Shown piece after piece: positions 55,025 to 64,000 of a stretch of DNA of 64,000 nucleotides. Each line of letters opens with the position of its first letter. The stretch's first letter is position 1. Source of the stretch: Burkholderia sp. BCC1644 (lineage in GTDB: Bacteria; Pseudomonadota; Gammaproteobacteria; Burkholderiales; Burkholderiaceae); NCBI RefSeq assembly GCF_902833225.1, contig NZ_CADFEI010000002.1, forward strand, positions 1 through 64,000, written 5' to 3'. Under the pieces are notes generated by a model. It was not told the DNA's origin, made no database searches, and was given only the letters and a program-made list of their open reading frames with translations. The position numbers and the translations under genes were made by a program.

Positions 55025-56065
55025 ATGCCAGTCAGCGATACCCAACTGATCGACGCGTGGAAGCAGGTGCTCACGCTGTCGCGCCTCGAACCGGGCCAGA
55101 CCGTCACGATCCTGACGAGCGCGGCCACCCACCCGCAGACACTGTCGTGCGCGCTGATCGCGACGCAATCGATGGGCGCGATCGTCAACCGGCTCGACCT
55201 GCCGCCGGTGAACGGCGACAAGGCATTCAGCCGCGACCCGCTCGCGTATCTCGGCACGACGCCGTTGACCGGCAACCGGGCCGCGATCGCCGCGCTGCGC
55301 GAGAGCGACCTCGTGCTCGACCTGATGACGCTGCTGTTCTCGCCCGAACAGCACGACATCCTGAAGTCGGGCACGAAGATCCTGCTCGCGGTCGAGCCGC
55401 CCGAAGTGCTCGTGCGGATGGTGCCGACGCTGGCCGACCGCACGCGCGTGCTCGCCGCCGCGAAGCAGATCGCCGCCGCCCGCGAGATGCGCGTGACCTC
55501 GGCGGCCGGCACCGCGCTCGTGTGCCCGCTCGGCGAATTCCCGCCGACCGCCGAGTACGGCTTCGTCGACGCACCGGGCCGCTGGGACCACTGGCCGAGC
55601 GGCTTCGCGCTGACCTACCCGAACGACCGCACCGCACGCGGCACGATCGTGATCGATCGCGGCGACATCCTGCTGCCGCAGAAACACTACGTGAGCGAGC
55701 CGATCGCACTGACCGTCGAAGGCGGTTACGCGACGCGCATCGAAGGCGGCGTCGACGCCGACCTGCTGCGCGACTACATGGAGACCTTCGCCGACCCCGA
55801 AGGCTATGCGATCTCGCATATCGGCTGGGGGCTGCAGCCGCGCGCGCGCTGGTCGACGCTCGGGCTGTACGACCGCGAGGCGACGATCGGGATGGATGCG
55901 CGCGCATTCGAGGGCAACTTCCTGTTCTCGCTCGGCCCGAACAACGAAGGCGGCGGCAACCGCACGACCACCTGCCACATCGACATCCCGCTGCGCCGCT
56001 GCACCGTCGAACTCGACGGCGAAACCGTCGTGCGCGACGGCCGCGTGACCGACCAACCCGCCTGA
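55025..56065 (+). CDS. nicX: 2,5-dihydroxypyridine 5,6-dioxygenase
   Basis: 346 residues (EC 1.13.11.9), an Fe(II)-dependent extradiol-type ring-cleavage enzyme that opens 2,5-dihydroxypyridine to N-formylmaleamate. The N-terminus (TQLIDAWKQVLTLSRLEPGQ) and the C-terminal region with the metal-binding Glu/His/Asp residues (HIGWGLQPRARW; NEGGGNRTTTCHIDIP) agree with NicX. The ATG follows CCGGAG. Confidence 0.92.
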   Translation: MPVSDTQLIDAWKQVLTLSRLEPGQTVTILTSAATHPQTLSCALIATQSMGAIVNRLDLPPVNGDKAFSRDPLAYLGTTPLTGNRAAIAALRESDLVLDLMTLLFSPEQHDILKSGTKILLAVEPPEVLVRMVPTLADRTRVLAAAKQIAAAREMRVTSAAGTALVCPLGEFPPTAEYGFVDAPGRWDHWPSGFALTYPNDRTARGTIVIDRGDILLPQKHYVSEPIALTVEGGYATRIEGGVDADLLRDYMETFADPEGYAISHIGWGLQPRARWSTLGLYDREATIGMDARAFEGNFLFSLGPNNEGGGNRTTTCHIDIPLRRCTVELDGETVVRDGRVTDQPA

Positions 56066-56084
56066 CCGACGAGCACCCGACACC

Positions 56085-56738
56085 ATGAACGATCTTTCCC
56101 GTCACGCCGAAGCGAACGTGTATCGCCAGCAGGGTTTCGGCACGCCGCTGCCGCCGCACGGCAACATCGGCCTGCTGATCGTCGATTTCGTGGTCGGCTT
56201 CGCCGATCCCGCGACGTTCGGCGGCGGCAACATCGCGCCGGCGATCGCGCGCACGACGCGTGCGCTCGCGCTGGCGCGCGAACGCGGCTGGCCCGTCGCG
56301 CACAGCCGCATCGTGTATGCGGACGACGGCAGCGACGACAACGTGTTCTCGCTGAAGGTGCCCGGCATGGCGACGCTGACCGAGCACCATCCGAACAGCG
56401 CGATCGTGCCCGAACTCACGCCCGCGCATGGCGAACTCGTCGTGCGCAAGACCGTGCCGTCGGCGTTCTTCGGCACGCAGCTGGCGCCGTGGCTCGCGCA
56501 GCGCGCGGTGCAGACGCTGCTCGTCGCCGGTGCCGTGACGAGCGGCTGCGTGCGCGCGAGCGTCGTCGACGCGATGTCGCACGGGTTCCGCCCGCTCGTG
56601 CTCGCCGATTGCGTCGGCGATCGCGCGATCGCGCCGCACGACGCGAACCTGTTCGACATGCAGCAGAAATATGCGGCCGTGATGCCGCTCGACGATGCGA
56701 TCGCGGCGATCGATGCCGTGCAGGCCCGCGCGCGCTGA
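56085..56738 (+). CDS. nicF: Maleamate amidohydrolase
   Basis: 217 residues, isochorismatase-like cysteine hydrolase. Triad D34 (LIVDFVVG), K122 (VRKTVPSAFFG) and C155 (TSGCVRASVVDAMSHGFRP). Hydrolyses maleamate to maleate and ammonia (EC 3.5.1.107). Starts 19 bp after nicX; ribosome binding site weak, so translation may be coupled to nicX. Confidence 0.92.
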   Translation: MNDLSRHAEANVYRQQGFGTPLPPHGNIGLLIVDFVVGFADPATFGGGNIAPAIARTTRALALARERGWPVAHSRIVYADDGSDDNVFSLKVPGMATLTEHHPNSAIVPELTPAHGELVVRKTVPSAFFGTQLAPWLAQRAVQTLLVAGAVTSGCVRASVVDAMSHGFRPLVLADCVGDRAIAPHDANLFDMQQKYAAVMPLDDAIAAIDAVQARAR

Positions 56739-56887
56739 GTCGCGACGGCTCGCGGGCGGCGCATGCGTCGCCCGCGATTGACGCTGCGCTTTTGGCGGCC
56801 TAGATTGGCTGCACGCGCGCCGCCGCCCGAACGCGCCCCGACGCCGCCAACCGCCGGCCGCGCCGCTCCCGACAGGACCTCTCCCCC

Positions 56888-59173
56888 GTGAACCGCTCCG
56901 AACTGCTCGCGCGCAACGGCTGCCTGACCGTCATCCGGCCGCCCGCGCCGCCCGTCAAACCGGCGCCCGGCCAGCCGGGCAGCCTGTCGTCCTATGTGCC
57001 GGCGCTGCCGGAAGTCTTCGTCGCGATTCTCGACGACGGCCGCATCCTCGCGTTCAACGGTCACGTCGATCTCGGCACCGGCATCCGCACGTCGCTCGCG
57101 CAGATCGTCGCCGAGGAGCTCGACGTGCCGGCCACGCGCGTGACGATGGTGCTCGGCGACACGGCCGCGACACCGAACCAGGGCCCGACCATCGCGAGCG
57201 CGACGATCCAGATTTCCGCGACGCCGCTGCGCTGCGCGGCCGCGCAGGCGCGTCACGCGCTGCTGGCGCTCGCGGCCGAACACTTCGGTGTCGACGCGGC
57301 GCAACTGCAAATCAACGATGCGACGATCTCGGCGAACGGGCAAACGGCAACGTTCGCCGCGCTCGTCGCCGCGCACCGGATCGCGCTGACGCTCGACCTG
57401 AACACCCGCACGAAGGACCCCGCGCACTACCGGATCGTCGGCCGGTCATCGCCGCGCGTCGACCTGCCCGCGAAGGCGACCGGCCAGCTCACGTTCGTGC
57501 ACGACATGCGCGTGCCGGGCATGCTGCACGGCCGCGTCGTGCGGCCGCCGTATGCGGGCCACGACAGCGGCGCATTCGTCGGCACGTCGCTCGTCGACGT
57601 CGATCGCGCGTCGGTGGCCGATGTGCCGGGGCTCGTGGCCGTCGTCGCGCTCGGCGATTTCGTCGGCGTCGTCGCCGAGCGCGAGGAACACGCGATCCGC
57701 GCGGCGCGCCAGCTGCGCGTGACGTGGCGCCCGCATCCCGCGCTGCCGCCGCTCGACGAACCGGCCGCCGCGATCGCCGCCGCGCCGGCCAGGCGCCGCG
57801 TACTGCTCGACGAAGGCGACGTCGACGCCACACGCAAGCAGCCCGACACCATCACGCTGTCGCGCACCTACGCGTGGCCGTTCCAGATGCACGGCTCGAT
57901 CGGCCCGTCCTGCGCGCTCGCCGACTACCGCGCGCCGGGCGACGGGCGAATCACCGTGTGGTCCGGCACGCAGAACCCCGTGTCGCTGCGCTGCGACCTC
58001 GCGACGCTCGTCGCGCGCGACGAAGCCGATGTCGACGTCGTGCGGATGGAAGCGGCCGGCTGCTACGGCCGCAACGGCGCGGACGACGTGTGCGGCGACG
58101 CGCTGCTGCTGTCGCGCGCGGTCGGCCGCCCGGTGCGCGTGCAGTTGTCGCGCGCGGACGAGCATCTGTGGGAACCGAAAGGCACGGGCCAGCTGATGCA
58201 GGTAACCGGCACCGTCACGCGCGACGGCCGCCTGCTCGGCTATGACTTCACGACGCGTTATCCGTCGAACGATGCGCCGCTGCTCGCGGCGCTGCTGACC
58301 GGCGCGATCGCGCCCGAGCCGCGCGTGTTCGAGATGGGCGACCGCACAGCCGTGTCGCCTTATGTGAGCCCGCATCGCCGCTTCGTCTGCGAGGATCTTG
58401 CTCCGCTCGTGCGCGCGTCCTGGCTGCGCGGCGTGTCGGCGTTGCCGAATTCGTTCGCGCACGACGCGTTCGCCGACGAATGCGCGGCGCTGACGGGCGT
58501 CGATCCGCTCGCGTTCCGGCTGCGCCATCTGCAGGACACGCGCGCGGCGGAACTGCTGCAGGCCGTGGCCGACCGCGCGGGCTGGACGCCGCGCGCACAA
58601 CGTCCGCCTCGCGAACACGACGGATCGCGGCTCGTGCGCGGCCGCGGCATTGCCTATGCACGCTACGTGCACAGCCGCTTCCCCGGATTCGGCGCGGCGT
58701 GGTCGGCGTGGATCGTCGACCTGAGCGTCGACCGCGTATCGGGCGAAATCCGCATCGAACGCGTGACGGTCGGCCAGGACACGGGCACGATGATCAACCC
58801 GGATGGCGTGCGCCACCAGATCCACGGCAACGTGATCCAGGTATTGAGCCGTACGCTGAAGGAGCGCGTGCGGTTCGCGGACGGCAAGGTCGCGTCGCGC
58901 GAATGGGCCAGCTATCCGATCCTGACGTTCGCGGAGGTCCCGGACGTCGATGTGGTCTTGATGCCGAGGCAAGGCGAACCGCCGCTCGGTGCCGGCGAAT
59001 CGGCCTCGGTGCCGGGCCCGGCCGCGGTTGCGAACGCGCTGTTCGATGCCACCGGCGTGCGGTTCTACGCGCCGCCGTTTACGCCCGAAACGGTGCGCGC
59101 CGCGTTACGCGAGGCCGGCCGGCTGATGCACGCCGACGAGGCCGGCGCATCCGTCACGGCGGGCGCGGCGTAA
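56888..59173 (+). CDS. nicB: Nicotinate dehydrogenase large subunit, Mo-cofactor catalytic domain
   Basis: 761 residues, the complete Mo domain of a xanthine dehydrogenase-type hydroxylase without any heme motif. N-terminal ILDDGRILAFNGHVDLGTGIRTSLAQIVAEELD, a central AKATGQLTFVHDMRVPGMLHGRVVRPP, and the C-terminal PPLGAGESASVPGPAAVANALFDATG with the catalytic Glu. A start codon GTG at 56888 follows GGACC/CTCTCC-type sequence, with no perfect ribosome binding site. In Pseudomonas putida NicB this domain and three hemes form one long protein; here it is separated from the heme part at 48851-51244. Confidence 0.9.
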   Translation: MNRSELLARNGCLTVIRPPAPPVKPAPGQPGSLSSYVPALPEVFVAILDDGRILAFNGHVDLGTGIRTSLAQIVAEELDVPATRVTMVLGDTAATPNQGPTIASATIQISATPLRCAAAQARHALLALAAEHFGVDAAQLQINDATISANGQTATFAALVAAHRIALTLDLNTRTKDPAHYRIVGRSSPRVDLPAKATGQLTFVHDMRVPGMLHGRVVRPPYAGHDSGAFVGTSLVDVDRASVADVPGLVAVVALGDFVGVVAEREEHAIRAARQLRVTWRPHPALPPLDEPAAAIAAAPARRRVLLDEGDVDATRKQPDTITLSRTYAWPFQMHGSIGPSCALADYRAPGDGRITVWSGTQNPVSLRCDLATLVARDEADVDVVRMEAAGCYGRNGADDVCGDALLLSRAVGRPVRVQLSRADEHLWEPKGTGQLMQVTGTVTRDGRLLGYDFTTRYPSNDAPLLAALLTGAIAPEPRVFEMGDRTAVSPYVSPHRRFVCEDLAPLVRASWLRGVSALPNSFAHDAFADECAALTGVDPLAFRLRHLQDTRAAELLQAVADRAGWTPRAQRPPREHDGSRLVRGRGIAYARYVHSRFPGFGAAWSAWIVDLSVDRVSGEIRIERVTVGQDTGTMINPDGVRHQIHGNVIQVLSRTLKERVRFADGKVASREWASYPILTFAEVPDVDVVLMPRQGEPPLGAGESASVPGPAAVANALFDATGVRFYAPPFTPETVRAALREAGRLMHADEAGASVTAGAA

Positions 59174-59196
59174 GCCGGGCCCGCGCCGCCGGCGCG

Positions 59197-59643
59197 TCAC
59201 GCGTCGCCGTCTTCTTCCATCATCTTGCGCAGCAGGAACTGCAGCGCGACGCGCTCGCCCGGATTGAGCGCACCATACGTGCGCTCCGTCACCTGCCGCG
59301 CGAACGGCACCGTGCGGTCGATCAGCGCAAGGCCGGGCGCGGTTGCGCGCACGATCAGCTTGCGGCCGTCGTTCGGGTCGGGCAGCACCTCGATCAGCGC
59401 GCGCGCCTTCAGGCGCTCGACAACACCGCGGATCGTCGCCTGGTCGATCGCGGTCGCCTTGACGATGTCGTTCAGCGAGCACGCCTGCCGCTCCTTGACC
59501 GCGCACAGCGTCACGAACTGCGCAGCCGTGAGGTCCGAATCGGGGATCGCTTCCTGAAAGATCGACACGTGCCGCTGATACGCGCGGCGCAGCAGGTGCC
59601 CGACCTGGTCGTGAAAGTCGTAGGAATCCTTGGAAGACGCCAT
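59197..59643 (-). CDS. nicR: MarR family repressor of the nic genes
   Basis: 148 residues. A MarR-type winged helix with LNDIVKATAIDQATIRGVVERLKARALIEVLPDPNDGRKLIV (about 55-100). NicR of Pseudomonas represses nic genes until 6-hydroxynicotinate is present. The gene lies between nicB and nicT, and a GTACAC dyad is in its own promoter at 59684-59695, which suggests autoregulation. Convergent with nicB. Confidence 0.9.
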   Translation of the reverse strand: MASSKDSYDFHDQVGHLLRRAYQRHVSIFQEAIPDSDLTAAQFVTLCAVKERQACSLNDIVKATAIDQATIRGVVERLKARALIEVLPDPNDGRKLIVRATAPGLALIDRTVPFARQVTERTYGALNPGERVALQFLLRKMMEEDGDA

Positions 59644-59683
59644 GAAAGTGCGGCTCCGCGCCGCGTGTAAATGAAAGACAAGC

Positions 59684-59695
59684 AGTGTACACCCT
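59684..59695. promoter_or_regulatory. Candidate NicR operator at the nicR promoter
   Basis: AGTGTACACCCT, a near-palindrome with the GTACAC centre shared with the sites before nicC, nicE and nicT. It is 41 bp before the nicR start codon. Confidence 0.5.
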
Positions 59696-60064
59696 CAAAT
59701 CGGCGCGATCGGCGGGCGAATGGCTGCGTCATTGCGGTGCATCAGGATCCGCGGTATCGCGTGCCAGTCACATCCGACGATCATCCGACGATTGCGGATC
59801 GCCTGATGACGGCGCTCGCGCAACGGCCAGCCGCGGGCGTTTGCAACGGCTGCCGCGTGCGCATGCGCGCACTGCGGCGGGCTTTCGTGCATACACTTCT
59901 TTTTTGAGCGCATACGCACGAATTTCGTGCACGCATCCGTACCGGACCGATCTTTTCAACGTTCACTCCACATCGTCAAAAACCCCTTCATAAGCGCGGC
60001 TTTTGTCGCGCAAACGCTTGCCTGAAGACGGCTGGTTTCATGCCTGTGAGATTCGGTATTTTCT

Positions 60065-60077
60065 AGTGTGTACGCTA
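60065..60077. promoter_or_regulatory. Candidate NicR operator at the nicT promoter
   Basis: AGTGTGTACGCTA, the exact inverted copy of the 13 bases at 53137-53149. It lies 100 bp before the nicT start codon. Confidence 0.6.
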
Positions 60078-60177
60078 TTTAATTGCCGTGATATACAGAC
60101 TCCAGTGCGCAGCGGAACCTCCGCTCGCGTCGATCGAGCTACCCATTCATCCGTCACACTCGAACAGGGGCAGTCCC

Positions 60178-61485
60178 ATGTCTACCGCACACCCGAGCGC
60201 CGCCGTTTCCCCCGACGACGCGTTGCACGGCACTCTCTATCGCAAGGTCACGCTGCGCCTCATCACCCTCTTCTGCCTGTGCTACTTCGCGGCCTATCTC
60301 GACCGCATCAACATCGGTCTCGCGAAACTCCAGATGCTCGACGCGCTGAAGTTCAGCGATACCGTGTACGGCCTCGGCGCCGGCCTGTTCTTCGGCGGTT
60401 ACATCCTGTTCGAAGTCCCGAGCAACCTGGTGCTGCAACGCGTCGGCGCGAAGCTGTGGATCGCGCGGATCATGATCACGTGGGGCCTGCTGTCGGGTGC
60501 GACGATGTTCGTGCATACGCCGATGCAGTTCTACGTCGTGCGCTTCCTGCTCGGCGCCGCCGAGGCCGGCTTCCTGCCGGGCGTGCTGCTGTACCTGACG
60601 CAGTGGTATCCCGATGCGCGCCGCGCGCGGATCGTCGCGCTGTTCATGGTCGGGCTGCCGCTGTCGAGCATGATCGGCAGCCCGATCTCCGGCTGGATCA
60701 TGCGCGCGTTCGACGGCGCGCACGGGCTCGGCGGCTGGCAGTGGCTGTTCCTGCTCGAAGCGCTGCCGTCGGTGCTGCTCGGCTTCGCCGTGCTGCGCTG
60801 GCTGCCCAACAGCATCGAATCCGCGCAATGGCTGAACGCCGACGAGAAGCGTGCGCTGCGCGCGAATCTCGACGCCGATCCGTCCGGCAACAAGAGCCAC
60901 GCGCTCGGCAAGGCGTTCACCGATCCGAAGGTGTGGGCGCTCGGCCTGATCGACCTGTGCGTGCTGCTCGGCCTGTATGCGGTGAGTTTCTGGCTGCCGA
61001 CGATCCTGCGCGACACCGGCGTGAAGGACGCGTATCACATCGGCTGGCTGATGGTGATCCCGAATGCCGCCGCCGTCCTCGCCACGCTGTACTGCGGCGC
61101 AAGTTCCGATCGCGCGCGTGAGCGCCGCTGGCATATCGTCGTACCGTTCATGGTGTCGGCCGTCGCGCTGGCAGTCGCGGCTTCGTCGTCGCACGGCACG
61201 CTCGGGACGATATTGCTGTTCTCGCTGATCAATGCAGGCGCGGCCGCCGCGATGCCGGTCGTCTGGGCACTGCCTTCGACGTTCCTGAAGGGCTCGGCCG
61301 CCGCCGGCGGGATCGCGTTCGCGTGCTCGATCGCCAACCTCGGCGGGTTCGGCAGCACCTACTTCATCGGCTGGCTGCGCGACACGTTCCATTCGCAAAG
61401 CGCGGGACTGTATGGCTTTGCCGCGTGCATGGTGGTCGGCTGCGCACTCGCGCTCGCGTATCCGGCCAGGCTCGTGAACCGCTGA
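60178..61485 (+). CDS. nicT: MFS transporter, probable nicotinate/6-hydroxynicotinate uptake
   Basis: 435 residues, 12 membrane helices, ACS (anion:cation symporter) type. CYFAAYLDRINIGLAKLQM in the first helix region, LGAAEAGFLPGVLLYLTQWYP and a central loop are typical of the NicT/phthalate permease group. The ATG at 60178 follows AGGGG; the longer frame is rejected. Its promoter carries the NicR dyad, so uptake is induced together with catabolism. Confidence 0.88.
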   Translation: MSTAHPSAAVSPDDALHGTLYRKVTLRLITLFCLCYFAAYLDRINIGLAKLQMLDALKFSDTVYGLGAGLFFGGYILFEVPSNLVLQRVGAKLWIARIMITWGLLSGATMFVHTPMQFYVVRFLLGAAEAGFLPGVLLYLTQWYPDARRARIVALFMVGLPLSSMIGSPISGWIMRAFDGAHGLGGWQWLFLLEALPSVLLGFAVLRWLPNSIESAQWLNADEKRALRANLDADPSGNKSHALGKAFTDPKVWALGLIDLCVLLGLYAVSFWLPTILRDTGVKDAYHIGWLMVIPNAAAVLATLYCGASSDRARERRWHIVVPFMVSAVALAVAASSSHGTLGTILLFSLINAGAAAAMPVVWALPSTFLKGSAAAGGIAFACSIANLGGFGSTYFIGWLRDTFHSQSAGLYGFAACMVVGCALALAYPARLVNR

Positions 61486-61779
61486 CCCATCGCGGCGCAC
61501 GCGCGACGCTGTCTTTTTTACAACCGCGCCTGCCCCGCGACTCGTCCCGCTCCCCCGCTTCGCTTCCCTTCGCACCGCTTCATCCCGCGCACGCCGCCAC
61601 GCCGGCGTGCGCCCCCGCCGTCACGCATCGTCGTTCGCCGCACAGGCATATCGCTTGCGTTGTCCCCTCACCCGCCTCCCCGGCGGTCGGCATCCTTCCC
61701 GCAACCGGCGCTGCGCCCCGCGCGACCCATCGCGCGGCGGTCCCGCATCGTCAGCAGGTTCCCTGAACGAGAGGACAAC

Positions 61780-62544
61780 ATGAAATCAATACGAACGCTG
61801 GTGGCCCTGTGCTCGGTCGTTTCCGTGCTCGCGGCGTGTGGCGGCGACGGCAACGACGTCGGTACCGAACTCGGCATCTCGAAGCCGCAGGCGCGCTTCA
61901 TCAACGCGGTACCGGCCGGGCCGAACCTCGACTACTACCTGAATGCGAAGATCGACCAGGCGGGCGTCGCATACAAGGGCGTGACGCGCTATCACGACGT
62001 CGACTCGGGCACGCAGAACGCCAGCTACGACGTGTCGGGCACGACGACGACCGTCGCCGCGCAATCGTTCAGCGCGGCGAACGGCCACCACTACACGACG
62101 ATCGCACTGCCGAGCACGACGTCGCTGATCTCCGTGATCGACGATCCGTACGACAAGGGCCTGCTGTCGGACAAGGCACGCGTGCGCAGTTTCAACGCGT
62201 CGCCGAACGCGCAGAACGTCGACGTGTACGTCGTCCCGCCGGGCACCGACATCACGACGCAAAGCCCGACGATGGCGGGCGCGGCCTACCAGAACGCGGT
62301 GCCGGCCACGACGCAGGATTCGATCTACCTGAACGGCGGCAGCTACCAGGTGATCGTCACGACGGCCGGCAGCAAGTCGCCGATCCTCAAGACCGCGCCG
62401 GTCACCATCAACAACAACGCCGACTGGCTGCTGCTGACGATTCCGTCGGGCGGGGTCGGCGACGTGACGCCGAACGACATTCACGTGCTCGTCGCGCAGG
62501 GCAACGACGCCGATACGTCCGCGCAGGAACTCGGTCCGCAGTAG
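61780..62544 (+). CDS. DUF4397 lipoprotein
   Basis: 254 residues. Signal peptide with lipobox VLAAC (Cys about residue 20), then two beta-rich repeats: KPQARFINAVPAGPNLDYYL and KARVRSFNASPNAQNVDVYVV, the pattern of DUF4397 domains. Likely an outer-membrane or surface lipoprotein of unknown role. The ATG follows GAGAGGAC. Stands alone; a palindromic hairpin follows 12 bp after the stop. Confidence 0.85.
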   Translation: MKSIRTLVALCSVVSVLAACGGDGNDVGTELGISKPQARFINAVPAGPNLDYYLNAKIDQAGVAYKGVTRYHDVDSGTQNASYDVSGTTTTVAAQSFSAANGHHYTTIALPSTTSLISVIDDPYDKGLLSDKARVRSFNASPNAQNVDVYVVPPGTDITTQSPTMAGAAYQNAVPATTQDSIYLNGGSYQVIVTTAGSKSPILKTAPVTINNNADWLLLTIPSGGVGDVTPNDIHVLVAQGNDADTSAQELGPQ

Positions 62545-62555
62545 AGAGCGCCAAC

Positions 62556-62577
62556 GGTCGCGGCGGCCGCCGCGACC
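62556..62577 (+). terminator. Terminator hairpin after the DUF4397 gene
   Basis: GGTCGCGGCGG (62556-62566) is directly followed by its reverse complement CCGCCGCGACC (62567-62577); the central bases would form the loop. No U-tract. Confidence 0.45.
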
Positions 62578-62755
62578 TCGCCGGGCCCTCGCCGCCGGGC
62601 CGTGAATCGCTACAACGGTCCTTGCAAATCTTTCATCCGCACGGTCGCGTGCACGCGCGCCACCCGGCGCGCATGCCTGCCCGGTACGACACGCGCATAA
62701 AACGGACGGCACACCCGCACGCAGCCGGCACGCCGCCCGTCCGGTAAAGCGCCCG

Positions 62756-63013
62756 TCAGCCGCCGCTGGCGCCGCCCGGCGCGGAGGCCGCGCCCGGCAT
62801 GCTCGCGCCGCTGTCGCCGCTGCTGCCGGCCGCGCTGCTGCTCGACGTGCCCGATGGCGCGGCCGACATGCCGCCCGTCGCGCTCGAATCGGAACTCGCC
62901 GCGCCGGCGCTGTCGTCGCTCTTCTTCTGGCAGCCTGCGCCTGCCGCCAGCCCCGCAATCAGGAGGCCGGCGAAGACGGCTCGCAATACATGACGAAAGG
63001 AAGATCGCTGCAT
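62756..63013 (-). CDS. Small Ser/Ala/Gly-rich lipoprotein, 85 aa
   Basis: A signal peptide (HVLRAVFAGLLIAGLAAGAGC) with lipobox ending at Cys about residue 27, then QKKSDDSAG and a low-complexity Ser/Ala/Gly tail of about 50 residues with no folded domain. The ATG at 63013 follows GGAGGTG, an excellent ribosome binding site, which supports it as a real gene. Function unknown. Confidence 0.7.
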   Translation of the reverse strand: MQRSSFRHVLRAVFAGLLIAGLAAGAGCQKKSDDSAGAASSDSSATGGMSAAPSGTSSSSAAGSSGDSGASMPGAASAPGGASGG

Positions 63014-63263
63014 GACACCTCCGCTGATGTCGATGTGGATAGAGCCCGCTTGCGAGCAATTTGCGTGCCGCGCCCGGTCGCTGCTGGCGGGCGTCTTCCA
63101 TTCATTTTTCAAATGACGCCCAGCCGAATATTTAATTTCCCATCGCCGCGACCGCCGCCCATACTCGCGAACAAATCCGAGACATAACGTCCACGGCGGC
63201 CGGGCCGGCGTTGCGTACACACGCTGCCGGTTGCGCGCCCCGCACATGGAAGGAGACAACGGC

Positions 63264-64000
63264 GTGCAACTGGAAGCCACCCATCGCGCGAGCATCGTGC
63301 TCGGCGCGAACGACGCATCGCATCGAACCGATTCGGCCACGCGCGACCCCGCGCTGAGCCCGCGGCTGCACAATCCCGACCTCGCGCCGACCAAGGCCGA
63401 GGGCCGGACCTGGGGCCGCTACAGCATCTTTGCGCTGTGGACCAACGACGTGCACAACATCGCGAACTACTCGTTCGCGATCGGGCTGTTCGCGCTCGGC
63501 CTGTCGGGCTGGCAGATGCTCGCATCGCTCGCGATCGGCGCGGTGCTCGTGTACTGCTTCATGAACCTCACCGGCTACATGGGCCAGAAGACCGGCGTGC
63601 CGTTCCCGGTGATCAGCCGGATGAGCTTCGGCATCTACGGCGCGCTGCTGCCCGCGATGATCCGCGCGGTGATCGCGATCGCATGGTTCGGCATCCAGAC
63701 CTATCTCGCCTCCGTCGTGCTGCGCGTGCTGCTCACGGCGATCTGGCCGGGCCTCGCCGCGTTCGACCAGAATGCGATCTTCGGGCTGTCGACGCTCGGC
63801 TGGATCACGTTCATCGCGATCTGGCTCGTGCAGATCGGCATCCTCACGTACGGGATGGAGATGGTCCGCAAGTATGAGGGGCTTGCCGGCCCGGTGATCC
63901 TCGTCACCACGCTGTCGCTCGCCGCGTGGATGTTCAGCCGCACGGGCGGCCATCTCGCGATGTCGGTCGGCAAGCCGATGACGGGCCTGAAGATGTGGAC
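63264..64000 (+). CDS. NCS1 family permease (cytosine/allantoin/hydantoin type), N-terminal part
   Basis: The first 245 residues; the gene runs off the right edge. After a soluble lead, NPDLAPTKAEGRTWGRYSIFALWTNDVHNIANYSFAIGL and the GQKTGVPFPVISRMSFGIYGALLPAMIRA block are NCS1 signatures. These permeases take up nucleobases, allantoin, hydantoins or similar heterocycles. The GTG at 63264 has AAGGAG upstream; an in-frame ATG at 63246 lacks one. Confidence 0.85.
   Translation, partial: MQLEATHRASIVLGANDASHRTDSATRDPALSPRLHNPDLAPTKAEGRTWGRYSIFALWTNDVHNIANYSFAIGLFALGLSGWQMLASLAIGAVLVYCFMNLTGYMGQKTGVPFPVISRMSFGIYGALLPAMIRAVIAIAWFGIQTYLASVVLRVLLTAIWPGLAAFDQNAIFGLSTLGWITFIAIWLVQIGILTYGMEMVRKYEGLAGPVILVTTLSLAAWMFSRTGGHLAMSVGKPMTGLKMW

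Larger units (their letters stand above)
59644..60177. promoter_or_regulatory. Divergent nicR/nicT control region
   Basis: 534 bp without a supportable gene. It holds the two GTACAC dyads and, in the middle, a separate 15-bp perfect palindrome GCACGAA-T-TTCGTGC (59916-59930) with an extra half-site TTCGTGCAT at 59884-59892, possibly for a second regulator. Confidence 0.5.

Noticed and set aside
63132-63953. A 273-codon minus-strand frame at the right edge
   Set aside because: Shadow of the NCS1 permease gene, with Arg/His/Ala-rich composition and no recognisable domain.

Overview
The window is about 67% GC, densely coded and rich in LysR, IclR and MarR regulators, MHS-type transporters and catabolic operons. 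Codon use and gene content point to a Burkholderia (cepacia-complex type) secondary replicon. This assignment is from pattern recognition only. I see no rRNA, tRNA, CRISPR array, transposase or prophage gene. Almost every stretch is coding on one strand, with short intergenic control regions.

Left part (1-26 kb): the 5' end of an aldehyde dehydrogenase (probably phosphonoacetaldehyde dehydrogenase) and a GNAT acetyltransferase lie opposite a MocR/TauR-type PLP regulator. A secreted GH92 mannosidase lipoprotein follows. Next comes a sulfonate module: an NTF2-like protein, then xsc-pta-tauE (sulfoacetaldehyde to acetyl phosphate plus sulfite, acetyl-CoA formation, sulfite export). A cobST pair, an IclR regulator, a cytoplasmic SoeABC-type sulfite dehydrogenase, an APC permease and a DAO-type FAD oxidoreductase (possible taurine uptake and deamination) complete it. 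A perfect GGAAC-N5-GTTCC dyad occurs both at the IclR/cobS divergent promoter and upstream of xsc, which suggests one regulon. A second IclR regulator, a GMC oxidoreductase and an MHS transporter form a separate three-gene catabolic unit.

Middle (26-48.3 kb): an 8-bp tandem repeat between convergent genes; a DUF969-DUF979-DUF2891 operon behind a palindrome; small hypothetical genes; a stand-alone WspF-like CheB plus WspR-like diguanylate cyclase, convergent with a GAF-PAS-GGDEF-EAL protein; LysR plus Tat-exported sulfatase; LysR, an isochorismatase-like hydrolase and a 2-haloacid dehalogenase; two hypothetical genes; then LysR, an MHS transporter and mmsA-mmsB (valine/isobutyrate catabolism), ending in a strong terminator.

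Right part (48.3-64 kb): a small lipoprotein, then a complete aerobic nicotinate degradation cluster (nicA, nicB in two pieces, nicC, nicE, nicD, nicX, nicF, nicR, nicT). The genes convert nicotinate to 6-hydroxynicotinate, 2,5-dihydroxypyridine, N-formylmaleamate, maleamate, maleate and fumarate. A shared GTACAC-centred dyad lies in front of nicC, nicE, nicR and nicT and is the likely NicR operator. The molybdenum subunit is unusual. An intact catalytic subunit is encoded at 56888-59173, while a truncated Mo-domain remnant lacking the catalytic Glu remains fused to the triheme cytochrome c protein at 48851-51244. Two lipoprotein genes and the start of an NCS1 permease close the window.
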